The notes under the pieces are model-generated. The model saw nothing but the letters and a program-made list of their open reading frames with translations, had not been told where the DNA came from and ran no database searches. Below are positions 11,825-24,246 of a DNA stretch of 64,000 nucleotides, piece after piece. A program made the position numbers and the translations under genes. Positions within the stretch are counted from its first letter, which is position 1. Each line of letters opens with the position of its first letter. The DNA comes from Volvox africanus (lineage: Eukaryota; Chlorophyta; Chlorophyceae; Chlamydomonadales; Volvocaceae): the NCBI GenBank assembly GCA_030268105.1, contig BSDZ01000004.1, positions 7,046,001-7,110,000 on the forward strand, given 5' to 3'.

Positions 11825-12455
11825 ACCAGAAGTTCAACGATGTCAATGAGAGCCGCCGGAACCGTCAGCTGCTTTCCCAGCCAATGCAACTCCGACGAAA
11901 CACTGCGCGCAGGGCCATGCAATACTCGCTTGTTCTTCAGGAACTTTGGGGCGCCCTTTTCCGACGCTTAAGAAGTGATGAATATTGGTGAATCTCCGAT
12001 GTTCGCCAAGGGTGATCACTCTAGCTTCGTAGCTGTGGCATTGTTCCTAATGCGAGAGTCACGACCACTGAAAGCCACGGTTATAACTTATTATAATTAA
12101 GTATTGTTATATCACTATAACAAAAAGTATCGAGCTTATATGTATGGATATGTCTATGGAACTTGCAGAAACCTTCATGCATGACATACTCTCTTGAAAT
12201 TCACGGCATACTGGTGGACGAGCAAATGTTAGACCGGAGGGTTCCTCAATAATCGTAAGTTTGGGACAATGTAAATTACCTAAAAACTTATTTCTACAAC
12301 ATTGGTAATGTCCAAAAAATAGGTCGCGTTGGCGCGAAGAACTCTACAAGGGGAAAACAGAATATTGCAAAGTTACAAAAGATCTGTACACGATTTATCT
12401 TAACCAAGTGGGGTCGGCCACGGGGCTGGCTGCCGGAGCAGCGCGTGCGTAGAGG
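11825..12455. other. Divergent intergenic region
   Basis: This 630-bp gap separates the starts of the hydrolase (-) and TRAPPC4 (+), so it must hold both promoters. It includes an AT-rich patch at 12080-12130. I recognise no specific element. Confidence 0.5.
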
Positions 12456-14021
12456 ATGTCCGTGTACTCGCTGTATGTGATCAACAAGTCCGGTGGCCTC
12501 ATTTACAACAGGGTATGTTGATAAGTTTGTACTTTATAGAGCGCCCTATGAGGTGGAGTTGGTCAGGTCGTTGCGCGGTCGCAATCAAACCCATACCAGC
12601 TTCGTGCTTACCTCTACCCGTTCTTCCCTTGTCCATCGACGCCCCGCATCAGCACAAGCCGCGTAAGAGAACCTTTACCTGTACAACCATTATTCCACAC
12701 ATAGCTCCCAACTCGTGTGTATATCGCGCATAGACCCTAAGCATGCTCTGCTGTCATTCGGACCCTACTTCTACAGGACTTTTGTGAAGCAGCTCGTGTG
12801 GAAACCAACGACTCGCTTCGCCTAGCTAGCATCTGGTAGGTAGCTAGTTAAAACCACCCAAAACGTAACCTTCATAAGGAATGAACATGGTGGCAACAAC
12901 ATGCTTAGGGATTTAGGGGGTCCTAAGCTTGGCATCTAGGGACGAGGCAATAGAGCCGCGTGATTTGTGCCCCTGGTCACGATTCCATGCAGGGCGGACC
13001 GGAAGCCAGACCGGACACTGTGGTCCCCGAACCAAAGACTCTCTCCCGAATGAGGATATGGCCATTACGAGGTGCTGCTTCCCTAACTCAACCTTACCCG
13101 ACCCATAAATTAATACTTCACTGTTTTCCGTGAAAGGCACTCACTCCACGCAATCGCCAGCCAGTTGAGCCCGGTTCCTGGCTGCACGGGCATAGAACTA
13201 CTTGAGGCGGATACATTTAACCTTCACTGCTTCCAGGTGCGGCGCAGGGCAGGGAACATGAGGCTTGGGTTCGGAGTTCCTTGTATGTCCCTGCTGGCTA
13301 ATAACCCGGGCTTCGAAGGCATTTTTATATTACTATACTATTTTATGAAAAGTATTGCTGGAGCCTATCCTTATTAAACACCGCTGGCTTGCCCCGCGGT
13401 TGACCCTCCAAGTAAAGCCATAATCATACTCGCCTCTGTGTTGGCGCTTGTGCCGCAGACCTTGACGGGCACCAAGTTCCTGCTGGTGGTGGATCCTCAT
13501 GCGTCCTTCATCCCGGCACTACTTCAAAGGTGCGGACGGAAGGCGTGTCTAGGCCAGGGAGACCTGAGTGCCGTTGCTGAGGGTTGGGAGACAAAATAGG
13601 AGGGTCTATGGGCGCAGCCTATCGTCCGCATAGGCAGCTGCGTGCGGCAGTGGCCTGTATTTGCCGATAAACCCCAGCGTGGTGCGTACGATGCCCTAAC
13701 GTATTTTGCATGATGGTATTTGTTGAATGTTAAAGCTTCCGCGAAGGTTCTTGACATGGGATAAATTCCTGGATCCGTTGGCAAAGTGTAAGCACCGAAG
13801 CATATGGCATTTAAAAGCGTCGGCTTATCCTTTACTCTGGATCCGCTCCAAGGTTTCTGACTCTTATTAGGTCTGTACCGACGCCGTACAGGATATATGA
13901 GCTGTACTCGGACTATGTTATGAAGAACCCCTTCTACGAGACCGAGCAGGTTATCAAGTGCGAGCTGTTTGATGAAAATGTCGAACTGCTCATTCGGCGC
14001 TATTTGCAGCAAGTGACGTAA
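12456..14021 (+). CDS. TRAPPC4: TRAPP complex subunit 4 (TRS23/sybindin family)
   Basis: Five exons close exactly in phase: 12456-12512, 12777-12835, 13137-13236, 13459-13529 and 13892-14021, giving 138 residues, the usual size of plant TRAPPC4. The start [19 protein letters not shown] is the typical longin-like N-terminus of the family. It is followed by [19 protein letters not shown], then [14 protein letters not shown], and a C-terminus [16 protein letters not shown]...IKCELFD. TRAPPC4 is a core subunit of the TRAPP tethering complexes that activate Rab1-type GTPases at the ER-Golgi and later Golgi. Two adjacent TGTAA words at 14464-14475 are likely polyadenylation signals. No damage is seen. 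Confidence 0.95.
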
Positions 14022-15523
14022 TGGCGTGGTCACACTACGCTCAAAGTATGGCCCTCAGGACAGGACGTGACAGGCGTAATCGATCCGGTGTCGATTATGG
14101 ACGTCCTCGGCTGGTTTGCCCACTTCAACAGGATACAGGATAAGCAAATTGGGCGGCGCAGGGGCGAGGAACTGAGGGGCGAATGGGGAACTGAGTAAGT
14201 TCATAAGTTCCTGCGGTGCCGATTCTGGTGCTGCGGCAGTGGAAAGGTTGGCGAACCAGTTTTGCGGTGTACATAAAAGGATCATCAGGCTTGGGAACAT
14301 AGAGCCGGTAGATAACAACTTGCCCGTGATTATGTCGTTGCCGGCTAGATCGAATGTGGACGCTGCAGCCTGTTTTCCACTGTATTCCAATACAGTGGCG
14401 ATGGGCCAAAAGTAAAGTTGCACGGACGGTTGCCGCTGCAAGAAACAGTTATATCTGTTAAATTGTAAATTGTAAATTGTTTTGATAACTGAAGGTTGAT
14501 TCCTCAATAGCTGCACGAACGTTATCCGTTGGGATGGAGGATGCACTGCGGTAAGGAGTCAGGTATACCTGTGAAGCCGCAGGTTGTTGGGCCTGGCTGA
14601 GCAGCCTGGGGCGTAAGATGTTTGCGTAACCAGAAACGTCGTCCTATAGAATATCTACCTTTCATTAAGAATGTGGATTTATTTCTATCTGTGTGCCAGT
14701 ACCTCATGACTGGCCCAGCCAGCTCTTTGCAACATGTAACTCCTGTAACCGCCTCTATTCACTAACGGCCGAACTACCGTAACCTTCGACCGAATTTGTG
14801 ATCCAAACATGCGCGATTATGGTTAGCTGCTTACACTATGAGATATTGGCGTGAACTCTTTCACAGGCGGAACAGAAGCTGCATAGCGTGGGCAGTAATC
14901 CACTCCGGCATATGCGCGTCTGCAGCGCTACCTGAACTACCTTCCCGGTTTCACGTGGGGCTTCCGCAGACGCGATTTCGAGGGCAATTAAAGGTTTTAA
15001 AAATATAAGGATCTGATGCCAAAGCCCACTTTTCAGCCATCATGGGCCTAATGGAAGAGCAGGTGCCGGTTGGCGAGCACCTGTCTATTGAAACGCCATG
15101 AGATAAGGCAGGCGCAAGGCCAGCAAATGCGATTTTTGGGTGCAAGTTCGACACTGTAGAAGTTCATATAGTTTGGATTGGTTTTTGTGCCGTGCGTTCC
15201 TGCTGTGCTGGGGTGGCAGGTAGACAACCCCGTTCGGGCCAATGGGGACTAACATCGCGGCATGGGCAATGCCTGAATGAAATCATCGTATCGTTACTTC
15301 GATAGTGGATAGGAACAACTTTTTTGCCATATGTGTCAATGCTCGGTAACAAATTTCAAAGCAGCTCCAGGGAGGGATCCGGGGGTGAGAAACGTCTCAA
15401 GGCCAGACCGGCCTTCTTGTACAATATCGATGTCACTTCAATACATGCAATACTTAGTAAGTGTAGCATATTAGCCGAGACGTATAGTTGCACCTGACTT
15501 TAAACTTGATCCTTGGTCTCCTT
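14022..15523 (+). other. TRAPPC4 3' UTR and intergenic region
   Basis: The first ~450 nt probably form the TRAPPC4 3' UTR, ending near the TGTAA words at 14464-14475. The rest should contain the promoter and 5' UTR of the next + strand gene. I see no further gene. Confidence 0.5.
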
Positions 15524-18500
15524 ATGGCGGAAGGCCTGGCCCGTTCATCGGGCACTTCAGAAGATATATTACAGAGAGTCTTAGGGCAAGAATTTCTACT
15601 GAAATGTCTACGCAAGGCGAAGTTCTCTCCGGACCTTCTCCAGGACACGGCCGATGCGTGTGAAATCAACGACTTGAACGCCCTGGTGCTTGGTTCTGGC
15701 CTATTAAGCGTTTCAGAAGCATCTGAAAAACTATTCCTTATGCAAGATGAGGCAAGCACTGTTGTAGCGGTGTGTCGCAAAGAGTGCTTGCGCGCGGGGG
15801 TCAACTTTGGCGATGGCTCACAGCTCACAGCAGAGGAACTCGCCGAAAATGATGAAGAAGGTGCGCTTTATTGCCTGAACTTTATAATTCTAGAAGTGAA
15901 GATCCGACAGAGAGACCCGCTACTGCCTGTAGAGCCGGCTGCCCCAGCACCTCCACCGCCGGCAGTGACACCGACACCGACACCTCCGGCGCCTCCCGCG
16001 CCACTTCAGTCACTGGCGCCAGCTCCGGCTCGAGGTATTCAGGCGACTCATATTCCGCCGCCACCTAATCACTCGCAGCAGTTCAGGCCCTCGCCAAGCT
16101 TACACGAGAAAAAGCCGCAGACGCTGGCAAGCAAGGCTGCCAGCGTACCACTTCCCCCGTCGGTGACAGCATCGGCAGTTGTGACGTTGCAGCCTTTTGC
16201 GTCGGCACCTGCAGCTGCGTCCTCAATGCTGCCTAAGCCCGCAGCCCCGGAGGTCTCAACGTCCAAGGAGACAGGTACAGCCAGCCGGCACTCCAGTTCA
16301 ACGATTCCAGCCGCTGACCTCGGTCCCCGCCGGTCCATGACAACAACCTCAAGCGTGGAGCAGCATGATCCGAACTTCCTGATTAAACCTCCTGTCATGG
16401 GATCAGCTCTAGGGTCGTTGCCAATGGGCAGCTCCGTTTTGGTAACGCCGGTTGCCAGCCGCAGCCACATCCCTAAGCCGATGAGCGTGACACCGGCGAC
16501 GCCAGCAACAGGGGGAAGCACTCCGAGGGAACGCACAGCAGCTAAGCCGGTCATACGGGCTTCCCCTGCAACATTGGCCACACCGCCAACTTCATCAGGA
16601 GGAGCCAGCGAACCCGGTTCAAGGCCCACGCCCTCCATGAACGGGCGGCACACACCTGCAGCGAGCAGCAGCGCAGCCAAACCACCGCGGCCTTCGTCGG
16701 CACCGTTAAGTGCTCGTGCAGCATCTACCACTGTGCCTCTTGGCAAGGATCGGCCTATGTCTGCTGCAGTGATCACACCGGTACAGCCAACGCGGTTGCC
16801 GTCGTATGCCAAGCCTACGGCTTCGCACAAGGTGGGCCTCTCTCCACACAAGCGCTAATGTTTTCACGTATGTGTATTCACATATGGCGTCCACTATGCA
16901 CGAGTGGGTTGCAAATATGAGGGTGCTTGTATTTCAAATATTGATGCCCGATAGGCCCGCGTCACAAAAGAGGACACTGATGTTCCTTCTACTTCTTCGC
17001 CGCCGGCGGTCACGTTTGCAAGCACTAACAAACCGCTGAGGCGTATCCAATACATGGGGCCCCGGCCGTCCACTTCCCCGGACGAGAAAAAAGAGCCTAA
17101 GAAGCCAATTTTCGACAATATTCGCAGCAATCTTCTGCGCCCGACGGTGGCGTTTCTGGTAAGTGTGATGGGCCACCCGGGGTTTTTGGCTAAGCAGGTG
17201 TTTACAATAGAATTTACAAGTATGGTTTCTGCCAAGCTTGCCAGGGTCATTGCTGCACCCAGTCGTTATTAAGTGCGCATACCGTTCTGCTGTGGTAAGC
17301 GATAAAGATGTGTACTCACGGCCAAAATTGTGGACTAGGACCTGTTGCCTAGCACCTGCCGCCTGCTATGCGACGTGCTGGCCCTGCAGGCATGGAGTTC
17401 GGGCAAGTCGAAGTTCGCTAAGGACGCGGATCTGAGAAGCAGCCAGAGTCTTCAGGTTTGTAAACCTGTAAAGTTCAAATGACAACTATGTAGGCACCGT
17501 GTGGTGGGTTAACTTGCACATAAGGATGTTCACACAGATTTTACTAGTGATGCGCGGTTTAAGTTGTGAACATGGGAGCGGGTTCCCCCGGGATTAGTTA
17601 CACACTTCGGGAATGGCGCTGATGAAGTTCGGTCCCAGTAATGGATGATTAGTGAACGCTCCTCTCTTGCTGGTATGTGTTTGGTAGTTTGATGGATATT
17701 TAGCTTGCCACATGCACAGGCCTTTGCGTGCGGGGTCTGAACTAACTACGTATGATCAAATTTTTGTGTACAGAGTGAATCGATCGGTCAACCAATTCGC
17801 GGTAGGGTACCAAACTCGGCACCTCCAAAGGGTGTTATCCGCGAGCTGAGCGCCACGACTGCCAGTGCGTTATCGCCCAGCGTGACGCAAAGCAATTCTA
17901 TAATCATGACGACACCGGAGCCATTCCGCCTAGCTTCGGCAGAGCGGCACCTAAAGGCACAGGAAGAGCTAGCCAAAAAGGTAGGTGGGTAACAGGTCCT
18001 GCGCCTTGGGCATTGAAGGAAGCAAGGCCACCAGAAGATGTAGGAGGTGCTATACACCAAAAGACACAAGTTGCAGGAGCTGTTACCCACCTACCTTTTT
18101 GGCTAGCTCTTCCTGTGCCTTTGCATCACTAGTAAAATCTGTGTGCACATCCTTATGTGCAAGTTAACCCGCCACATGGTGCCTACATAGTTGTCATTGG
18201 TGGATAGCACCTCCTGCACCTTCTGGTGCCTTGCTTCCTTAGATGCCCCAAAATTTAGAGGGGTACGTAAGGCCCTGCATAGAGAGATTCGCTGAAGTGT
18301 TGTATGTAATGGCCGACGCAGAAGGAGAAGGCGCGCCTTGAGTCCCATATTCCCAAATTCAGAGCGTCTCCTACGCCAAATTCAGTAGAGCGAACTATCC
18401 AGAGCGGCAAATCCGAATTGAAGCGGACGACGGCTTCAGCTCAGACGGTGCGTGTTGACATGTCCGGGATGATATGTGTCTCCTGCTGTCAAGCCAATTG

Positions 18501-19403
18501 AATGATCTATGTACTACGGTTGCGCTATCAGTACATCTTAATTCGGCCATACATTCAGCGGCCCAAATGCCTCGCCCCTCCATTCATATGTATCTCCCTG
18601 GTTACTATTGCCTGCAGGACGAGTAGCGCTGTGGGCCACCCCTTGAGTTGTGGCACATATGATTGGGGACTGGTGATTTCTTTAAATGTTGGGCTGTTGG
18701 CCCTGTGCAGACTGTCTTGGACAACCAATACAATTTTACGTAACCGGACACAGGGTGTGCAGGATGGAAGGCGGGATGCCACGCGCCACCACAGTCTGCA
18801 CGCTGTGTCAGGAGGATACACCAATCTGTTTTCTTACCTGTGTGGGCAGTGCAAGCTGCGCATCCCGAAGGGCTCATTAGAGCGCGCACATATGCGTACA
18901 TGGCTGCCTTGGTTTCAACAGCGGGATGCGGTGTCGAGCCATTTGGGTTGGCAGGGGGCTGTATGGCCACAATCACTAAGACCATGACTTTTTGACTATT
19001 GAGCTGCATGTTTATGGGCAGTACCATGCTCGGTCGCCAATTGTGTTTTTAGGGTGGGTGGGTTCTCCCAAATGTGCACCAGGTGGTGCCGCGGCATTCA
19101 AGGCTAGAGTCTGGGTTTGGCGTAGTAAGGAGACCTGCCTGTTGTCTGTAGGAGCTTGTTACTGCTTCGCCTCATGCTCTGGACTAACATATTGCGCAAC
19201 GGGCACGCCACGCTGCTCCGGGTATTTTGATGGTCATGTGATTTGAAGAGTTGTCTGTTTGGTGAATGTTGTCCGTGCTTGCAGACGCACGAATGCGGCT
19301 CTCCCCACACTGGGTCAATGCCGCGCTAGAGGATGCAGTGCGTCAGTTGCTTGTTGATGTCGTGCAAGGGGATTCGGAGCTGTTTTTCGGATCCCTGAGT
19401 TGA
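15524..19403 (+). CDS. Uncharacterised Pro/Ala/Ser-rich protein, possibly microtubule-associated
   Basis: The first exon runs from ATG 15524 to a GTGGGC donor at 16831. It encodes a folded-looking N-terminus of about 130 residues (DILQRVLGQEFLLKCLRKAK, later ALYCLNFIILEVKIRQRD) and then a long disordered Pro/Ala/Thr/Ser-rich region. In-phase exons follow at 16973-17158 and 17774-17980. The latter ends EPFRLASAERHLKAQEELAKK, whose Pro-Phe-Arg-x3-Ala-Glu-Arg pattern recalls the TPX2-type microtubule-binding motif; this is a guess from pattern only. A possible exon lies at 18362-18450. A terminal exon from 19285 ends at TGA 19403 (SPHWVNAALEDAVRQLLVDV), but I could not join its phase to the exon before. 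The gene ends only 110 bp before the next ATG. A duplicated inverted segment lies in it at 17481-18240. Confidence 0.55.
17481..18240. repeat. Inverted duplication in permuted order
   Basis: Three plus-strand blocks, A (17481-17553, intronic), B (17953-17995, exon end plus donor) and C (18017-18059), recur in reverse complement at 18123-18195 (A'), 18080-18122 (B') and 18196-18240 (C'). B/B' is identical over 43 bases, A/A' has 3 mismatches in 73, and C/C' has a few mismatches and one indel. The inverted copies abut with no spacer, and read on the minus strand the order is C-A-B, a circular permutation of A-B-C. The B-B' arms can form a hairpin with an 84-base loop. Confidence 0.9.
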
Positions 19404-19512
19404 CTTCGAAAATTGTCATGATATTTTGTGTTGTGACAATAGTTGTACTTCCACATCCCGGGAAGCACCTTGGCTGGGGCAATCCTATTCGTAAGGAGCG
19501 CTTTGCGCGCTC

Positions 19513-22500
19513 ATGGCGACTTTAACGTCTAGCGGCAAAGCACTGGCCGCCTATCACCCTCTTCTAGTAAAGCCAGCCAACGTCTTTGTTCGTCAGTTTA
19601 GCTTTTGTTCTCTACAGCAGCGTGGTCGGCGGCAGCAGCGACTGCGAGTTGAAGCTGTGGCCAATATGGAAGCTCCCACAACGTTGCGCACATATATTTA
19701 CAGCCAGCTCAGTCCAGCTGAATTGAAGCAAGTACTAGCAAGGCCTCGTGTGGACTTCACGTCCATTCTCAACACGGTAATATCCGGCGGCTTACCTGAT
19801 AGCTATGATATATAAATTTGTGAAAGACTACTTAATGATGCTACTACTATCTGACTACTTAATTTTGCCTTTCCTGATTAGGTGGCTCCCATCGTAGAGA
19901 ATGTGCGCGCGACTGGTGATGACGCCGTTCGTCAATACACAAGTAAATTCGACGGCGTCAGATTGGAAACTGTCTGCGTTCGCACTGAGGTAAATTGGAG
20001 GAAAGTGTGTTTTGAAATTCTGTGATACACGCAGGATTGGGTTGCAATTATTTTGCTATGATTATGTTCCGTTAAGTGTTAGAGTATATCTTTTCATTAT
20101 CTCCGCTGCAACACCTATTAGTTACAATGCTCCCTACCCGGGTCCCTTCGCGAGCAGGATCTTCCTGACCCAGTTCTTCCGGCGGAGGTGACAGCTGCCT
20201 TTGATGTCGCCTACAAAAACATTAGAGCGTTTCACCAGGCGCAGCAAACAGCACCTATGGATGTGGAAACCATGCCAGGGGTCCGCTGCAGGTGAGGTTT
20301 CTCTCAATTGGACCCAGTTACAGGACGCGATGAGCTACTTCATCTAGTTTACATGGAGCTGGCCCGCCGGCAGGCATGAAACACTAGGCTGAACTCGCAA
20401 CATTTGTTATCTGCGTATCCAGCGGCATCCACTCGGTTGCAGCCGGGCCAGGCCCTAGCCCCGGTCCCTCCCGATGCGAATCCGGCATAGGACGTTCTCC
20501 TCCTTACCCTCCCTCGGCAGGCGTGTGACCCGGCCCATTAACTCGGTGGGCGTGTACGTGCCTGGCGGCACCGCCGTCCTGCCTAGCTCGGCTCTGATGC
20601 TATCGGTGCCGGCAGCGCTGGCAGGCTGCGGGACCATCGTGTTGGCCACCCCTCCGCGACCAGACGGTACCATCACTCCAGAGGTGGGTGGGGCAAAGGA
20701 AGCGTGCTAGGTTGTGCCCCCCAACCTAGCTTACGCGCACCATTGTGGTCGCAGGTCAGAATTTTGCATGCAACATCGTAAGCCCTTCTGCCTTTGGTCT
20801 GTACTGTACGTCGTTGTGTGCGTGCGTTGGATGCTATACACCTTAATCCGCATACGTTCGCAGCACCCGACACTGCGCCGTACTGAGTAATTTGTTGGGT
20901 CTCTTCATTTCTCGCTCTCCGGCCTAGATATGTACAACACTTCCTTTAATTCCGGGAGTTGAAAAGGCAACCTTTGAAATGGTCCTCCAGGTGTTGTACT
21001 GTGCCAAAAAAGCGCGCGTGACCCATATCCTCAAGGCGGGCGGAGCGCAGGTACGGGACGGCGAGGGGCGCGGCGTTAGACTAGCCTGGGCTGCGCCAAC
21101 TGCACGCCTCTCCTCTCGTATGCCTTTGCCAAGCCTGGAGTTCGTGCATGTAAAAGGACAAAATTATAAATGCTTCCTCCTCTCCGATTGCGGTGTACAA
21201 TGCAGCCATGATCGCAGCTTGCGGTACACATCGTCCTCTATGGTCAATGCAAAGCGCATGGTCTCGCCGTGGGTGACATGTCCGGGCTTGCGGTCCTTAT
21301 TCCTTTGGTCTGACCCTTGCCTCTGCCTTTGCCCCAAAAGGCTGTGGCTGCTATGGCCTGGGGCACCGCCTCCTGCCCCAAGGTGGACAAAATCCTGGGC
21401 CCCGGCAATCAATACGTCACGGCGGCCAAGATGCTGTTACAGGTTTGGCGAAGGTGCTGGGAGGAATTGCAAAAAGGGTATTAACTCACGATTTCGGGGC
21501 ATGATCGAGGTCGCGCTGGGCAGGAAGGAAATGCACGACGCAGAAGAAATCACGATCAGGCCTGGACGGCTGAGGAGTTCGCATGGGGACTTCGTAGGGG
21601 TGGCTGGGAATGGTGCCGTCTCGATCCATTGAGCAATTTAGGGAAGAGGGGATAGCAATGAATTATGACGAGCAGAAGGAATAGCGCTTATCATTGTTCC
21701 AAAAGCTTCCCTCATTTATTAATGTGTACAAATTGATCTTGTGAGATTGTTTAATCCCGTGCTCCACTCTTGCAGAACTCCGAAGCCATGGTCTCCATAG
21801 ACATGCCGGCTGGCCCATCGGAGGTGCTGGTCATAGCAGATGCGGGTGCTGCCCCGGCTCATGTGGCCGCGGATCTGTTATCGCAGGCGGAGCACGGACC
21901 GGACAGTCAGGTGCAGAAATGCGGGTTTGGGAAGAAGCGGTGTGGCTGCGAAACGCAAAGTTCGTTGTCGATTTGGCCAAAATAGGCGTTACCTCCCCCC
22001 CCTCCGGATATTCGGACGGCGATACTCCTTACTTCCCTGGGACATCGAGTCATCAGGAAAATGCAACACGCCAAGAAGCAGTTATCCATGCCATTGCCCA
22101 GGTATGAGCACGTGGAGGCATATCTATATCTATATTATATTTTACATAACGTAAATCGTCGTATCTCGCGGCGGAAATATCCAGGTGGTTTTGGTTGCCC
22201 TCCCTGGAGTTAACATCGCTGCTGTGGCGGCGGAGGTGGACCGCCAATGCTCCGCGCTGCCCCGCAACGATACGGCGCGGAAAGCGCTCGGTCACAGCTA
22301 TGTTGTGACGGTGAGGTCGGGCGTGCAGAGGGGGTATTGAATGCCCTTCATAAGGGTCCGCCTCTCCCTTCCATCTGGGCTTCCAGTCACCCGCCCCTCC
22401 GCCCATTGCACTTCGTTCCGTCTGAGTTTGGTTTTTGTTTTATTGCGTTCATTTTCATACCTTTCCCCCCTGCTTTCACATCACCCTATTAATCCAAACT

Positions 22501-23270
22501 CATTCCGCCCCCTCTTAGGTGAACTCCAAAGAGGAGGCGATGCATTTCTCTAACATGTATGCTCCAGAGCACTTGATCGTGAACGTGGAGGGTGCAGAGG
22601 ACTGGCTGCCCGGGTTGGACAATGCAGGTGCGTGTGTATGTGTGGGCATGGGGGGGGGCGTCGTTGATTAGGTTTTTGTGACATTGAGGACAGCGCTTGG
22701 CGCCCCATTAATGTGTATCCCGGCGTTCCCCTGTTCTTAATTTTTTACCCAAGGGTCCGTCTTTCTGGGTCGATGGACGCCTGAGTCCGTGGGCGACTAC
22801 GCCTCCGGAACCAACCACGTGCTACCCACGTACGGCTACGCGCGGATGTATAGCGGGGTGTCATTGGACTCCTTCCAGAAGAAGATGACGGTGCAGGTGG
22901 GTCCCAGTATTACTTGGCAGCAGTATCTTATTGCTTGGCAGCAGTGACGTACTCCTTGGCCGAAGTACGTTGATGGACGATAAAGATGAAACTAAGATTT
23001 GTTAGTAAGGAAGACCTGTGTGCTGGTGCACATGCAGCTGGTTGCTGCTAGGGTGGTTCGGCGGTGGTACCCTAGTTTGGAAAGCCACTTCTCGTTCTAG
23101 GCGCTATCTAGATTTTAGTCCTCATCTTGTTCTTCCTCTTGTGTCCGTTTCCGCAGAACCTGACGTATGAGGGTCTTCAGAACTTGGGACCGAGCGTTGC
23201 GAAGATGGCAGAGGTGGAGGGGCTGGAGGCTCACCGCCGTGCGGTCACATTGAGGCTTGGGATGCAATAA
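19513..23270 (+). CDS. HDH: Histidinol dehydrogenase, probably plastid-targeted
   Basis: Eleven exons close in phase: 19513-19776, 19882-19989, 20158-20291, 20521-20683, 20991-21050, 21341-21442, 21776-21910, 22185-22310, 22519-22627, 22754-22896 and 23157-23270; 485 aa. The enzyme (EC 1.1.1.23) makes the last two oxidations of histidine synthesis, L-histidinol to L-histidine with 2 NAD+. All key residues align with the E. coli enzyme by spacing: Zn ligands Gln314 and His317 ([10 protein letters not shown]), Asp415 ([11 protein letters not shown]) and His474 (EGLEAH), and the catalytic Glu381-His382 pair (MYAPEHLIV). The NAD-fold segments [17 protein letters not shown] and [13 protein letters not shown] are present. 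The first ~50 residues are rich in Arg, Ser and Gln with few acids, as in a transit peptide; histidine synthesis is plastidic in plants. TGTAA lies at 23718-23722. Confidence 0.97.
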
Positions 23271-24246
23271 GAGCCGATGGAAAGATGGGGCTGGAAGGAA
23301 GTACGCGCTGTGATAATAATTCACTTCGCAAGCGCATTAGGAATACCTGCTGGCTACCAACACCGATTGCATATGGCTGTCGAGTGATGCGGATCCATGT
23401 GCCATTTGGGTTTGCAAGGACAACCCGAGCAATATTTTGGCATAGGGCGACCAATCCATGCGTGTCATGAGCAAGCCCCTTGGTTTTCTGCGGTATGGTA
23501 TATGCTGGTTAAGGCCGACTGAAATTGTTGACCGTGACTCTTGTGGGGCCCCTCACTTCTGGCTGTTGCCGTTCACGAACTGGACTCGTGCTCCCTAGAC
23601 TACCTGGGGGTACCGGTAGGGGGGATCAACAGAGTATCGCATCTCGTTTGGCAGTGCTTACTAGGTGCTTGGCTTAAGAGGTTGGGTTTCCAACATGGAC
23701 TGGGCTACGCCCCTTAATGTAACCCAACTCCACTATTTGGAACCGAACACTGATAATAACGGCAAGAATCTTTAATCACAATTAGTTACATAAGACAATC
23801 AACGGCTTGGTGAATAAGAGAGATTAGCACTTGGCGGCCATGAAGGCGTAATTTCTAGCACTCCAGGCCAACAATTGGTGCATCTATGCGTTCCTTTATG
23901 AATATGTATATATCGAATTTGCTTAAAGTGCACTTCACGAGTTGATGGTGTATGGCAAAAGGCGAAGGGTCGATTGGCCTAACTTGTCATTACATTAACA
24001 TTTTGACCAATTTCAAACTGATTGATACCAAACCTTAAATGAGTGGATAAAAGATTCCATTTTCGAGTACTGACCTGTGAGTTGTGGCGATGGTGCCGTA
24101 CGCCGTATGCTTACGGTTTTTATCTCATTGTTTCCTTCACAATATTATTTCTTCGATATTTTGTCCATGAATTTGTAAAGGATAGAATTGACGCAGTATA
24201 TTAAGTAATATTGTTACGAGACATTTAACTCCAGCTCCGGGACATC
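23271..24246 (+). other. HDH 3' UTR and fibrillarin promoter region
   Basis: The HDH 3' UTR likely ends just past TGTAA at 23718-23722. The remaining ~500 bp before the fibrillarin ATG is AT-rich and should hold its promoter and 5' UTR. I saw no ORF worth reporting. Confidence 0.5.

Noticed and set aside
16069..16851. 260-codon minus-strand frame
   Set aside because: It mirrors the Pro/Ala-rich first exon of the + strand gene at 15524 and has no motif of its own.
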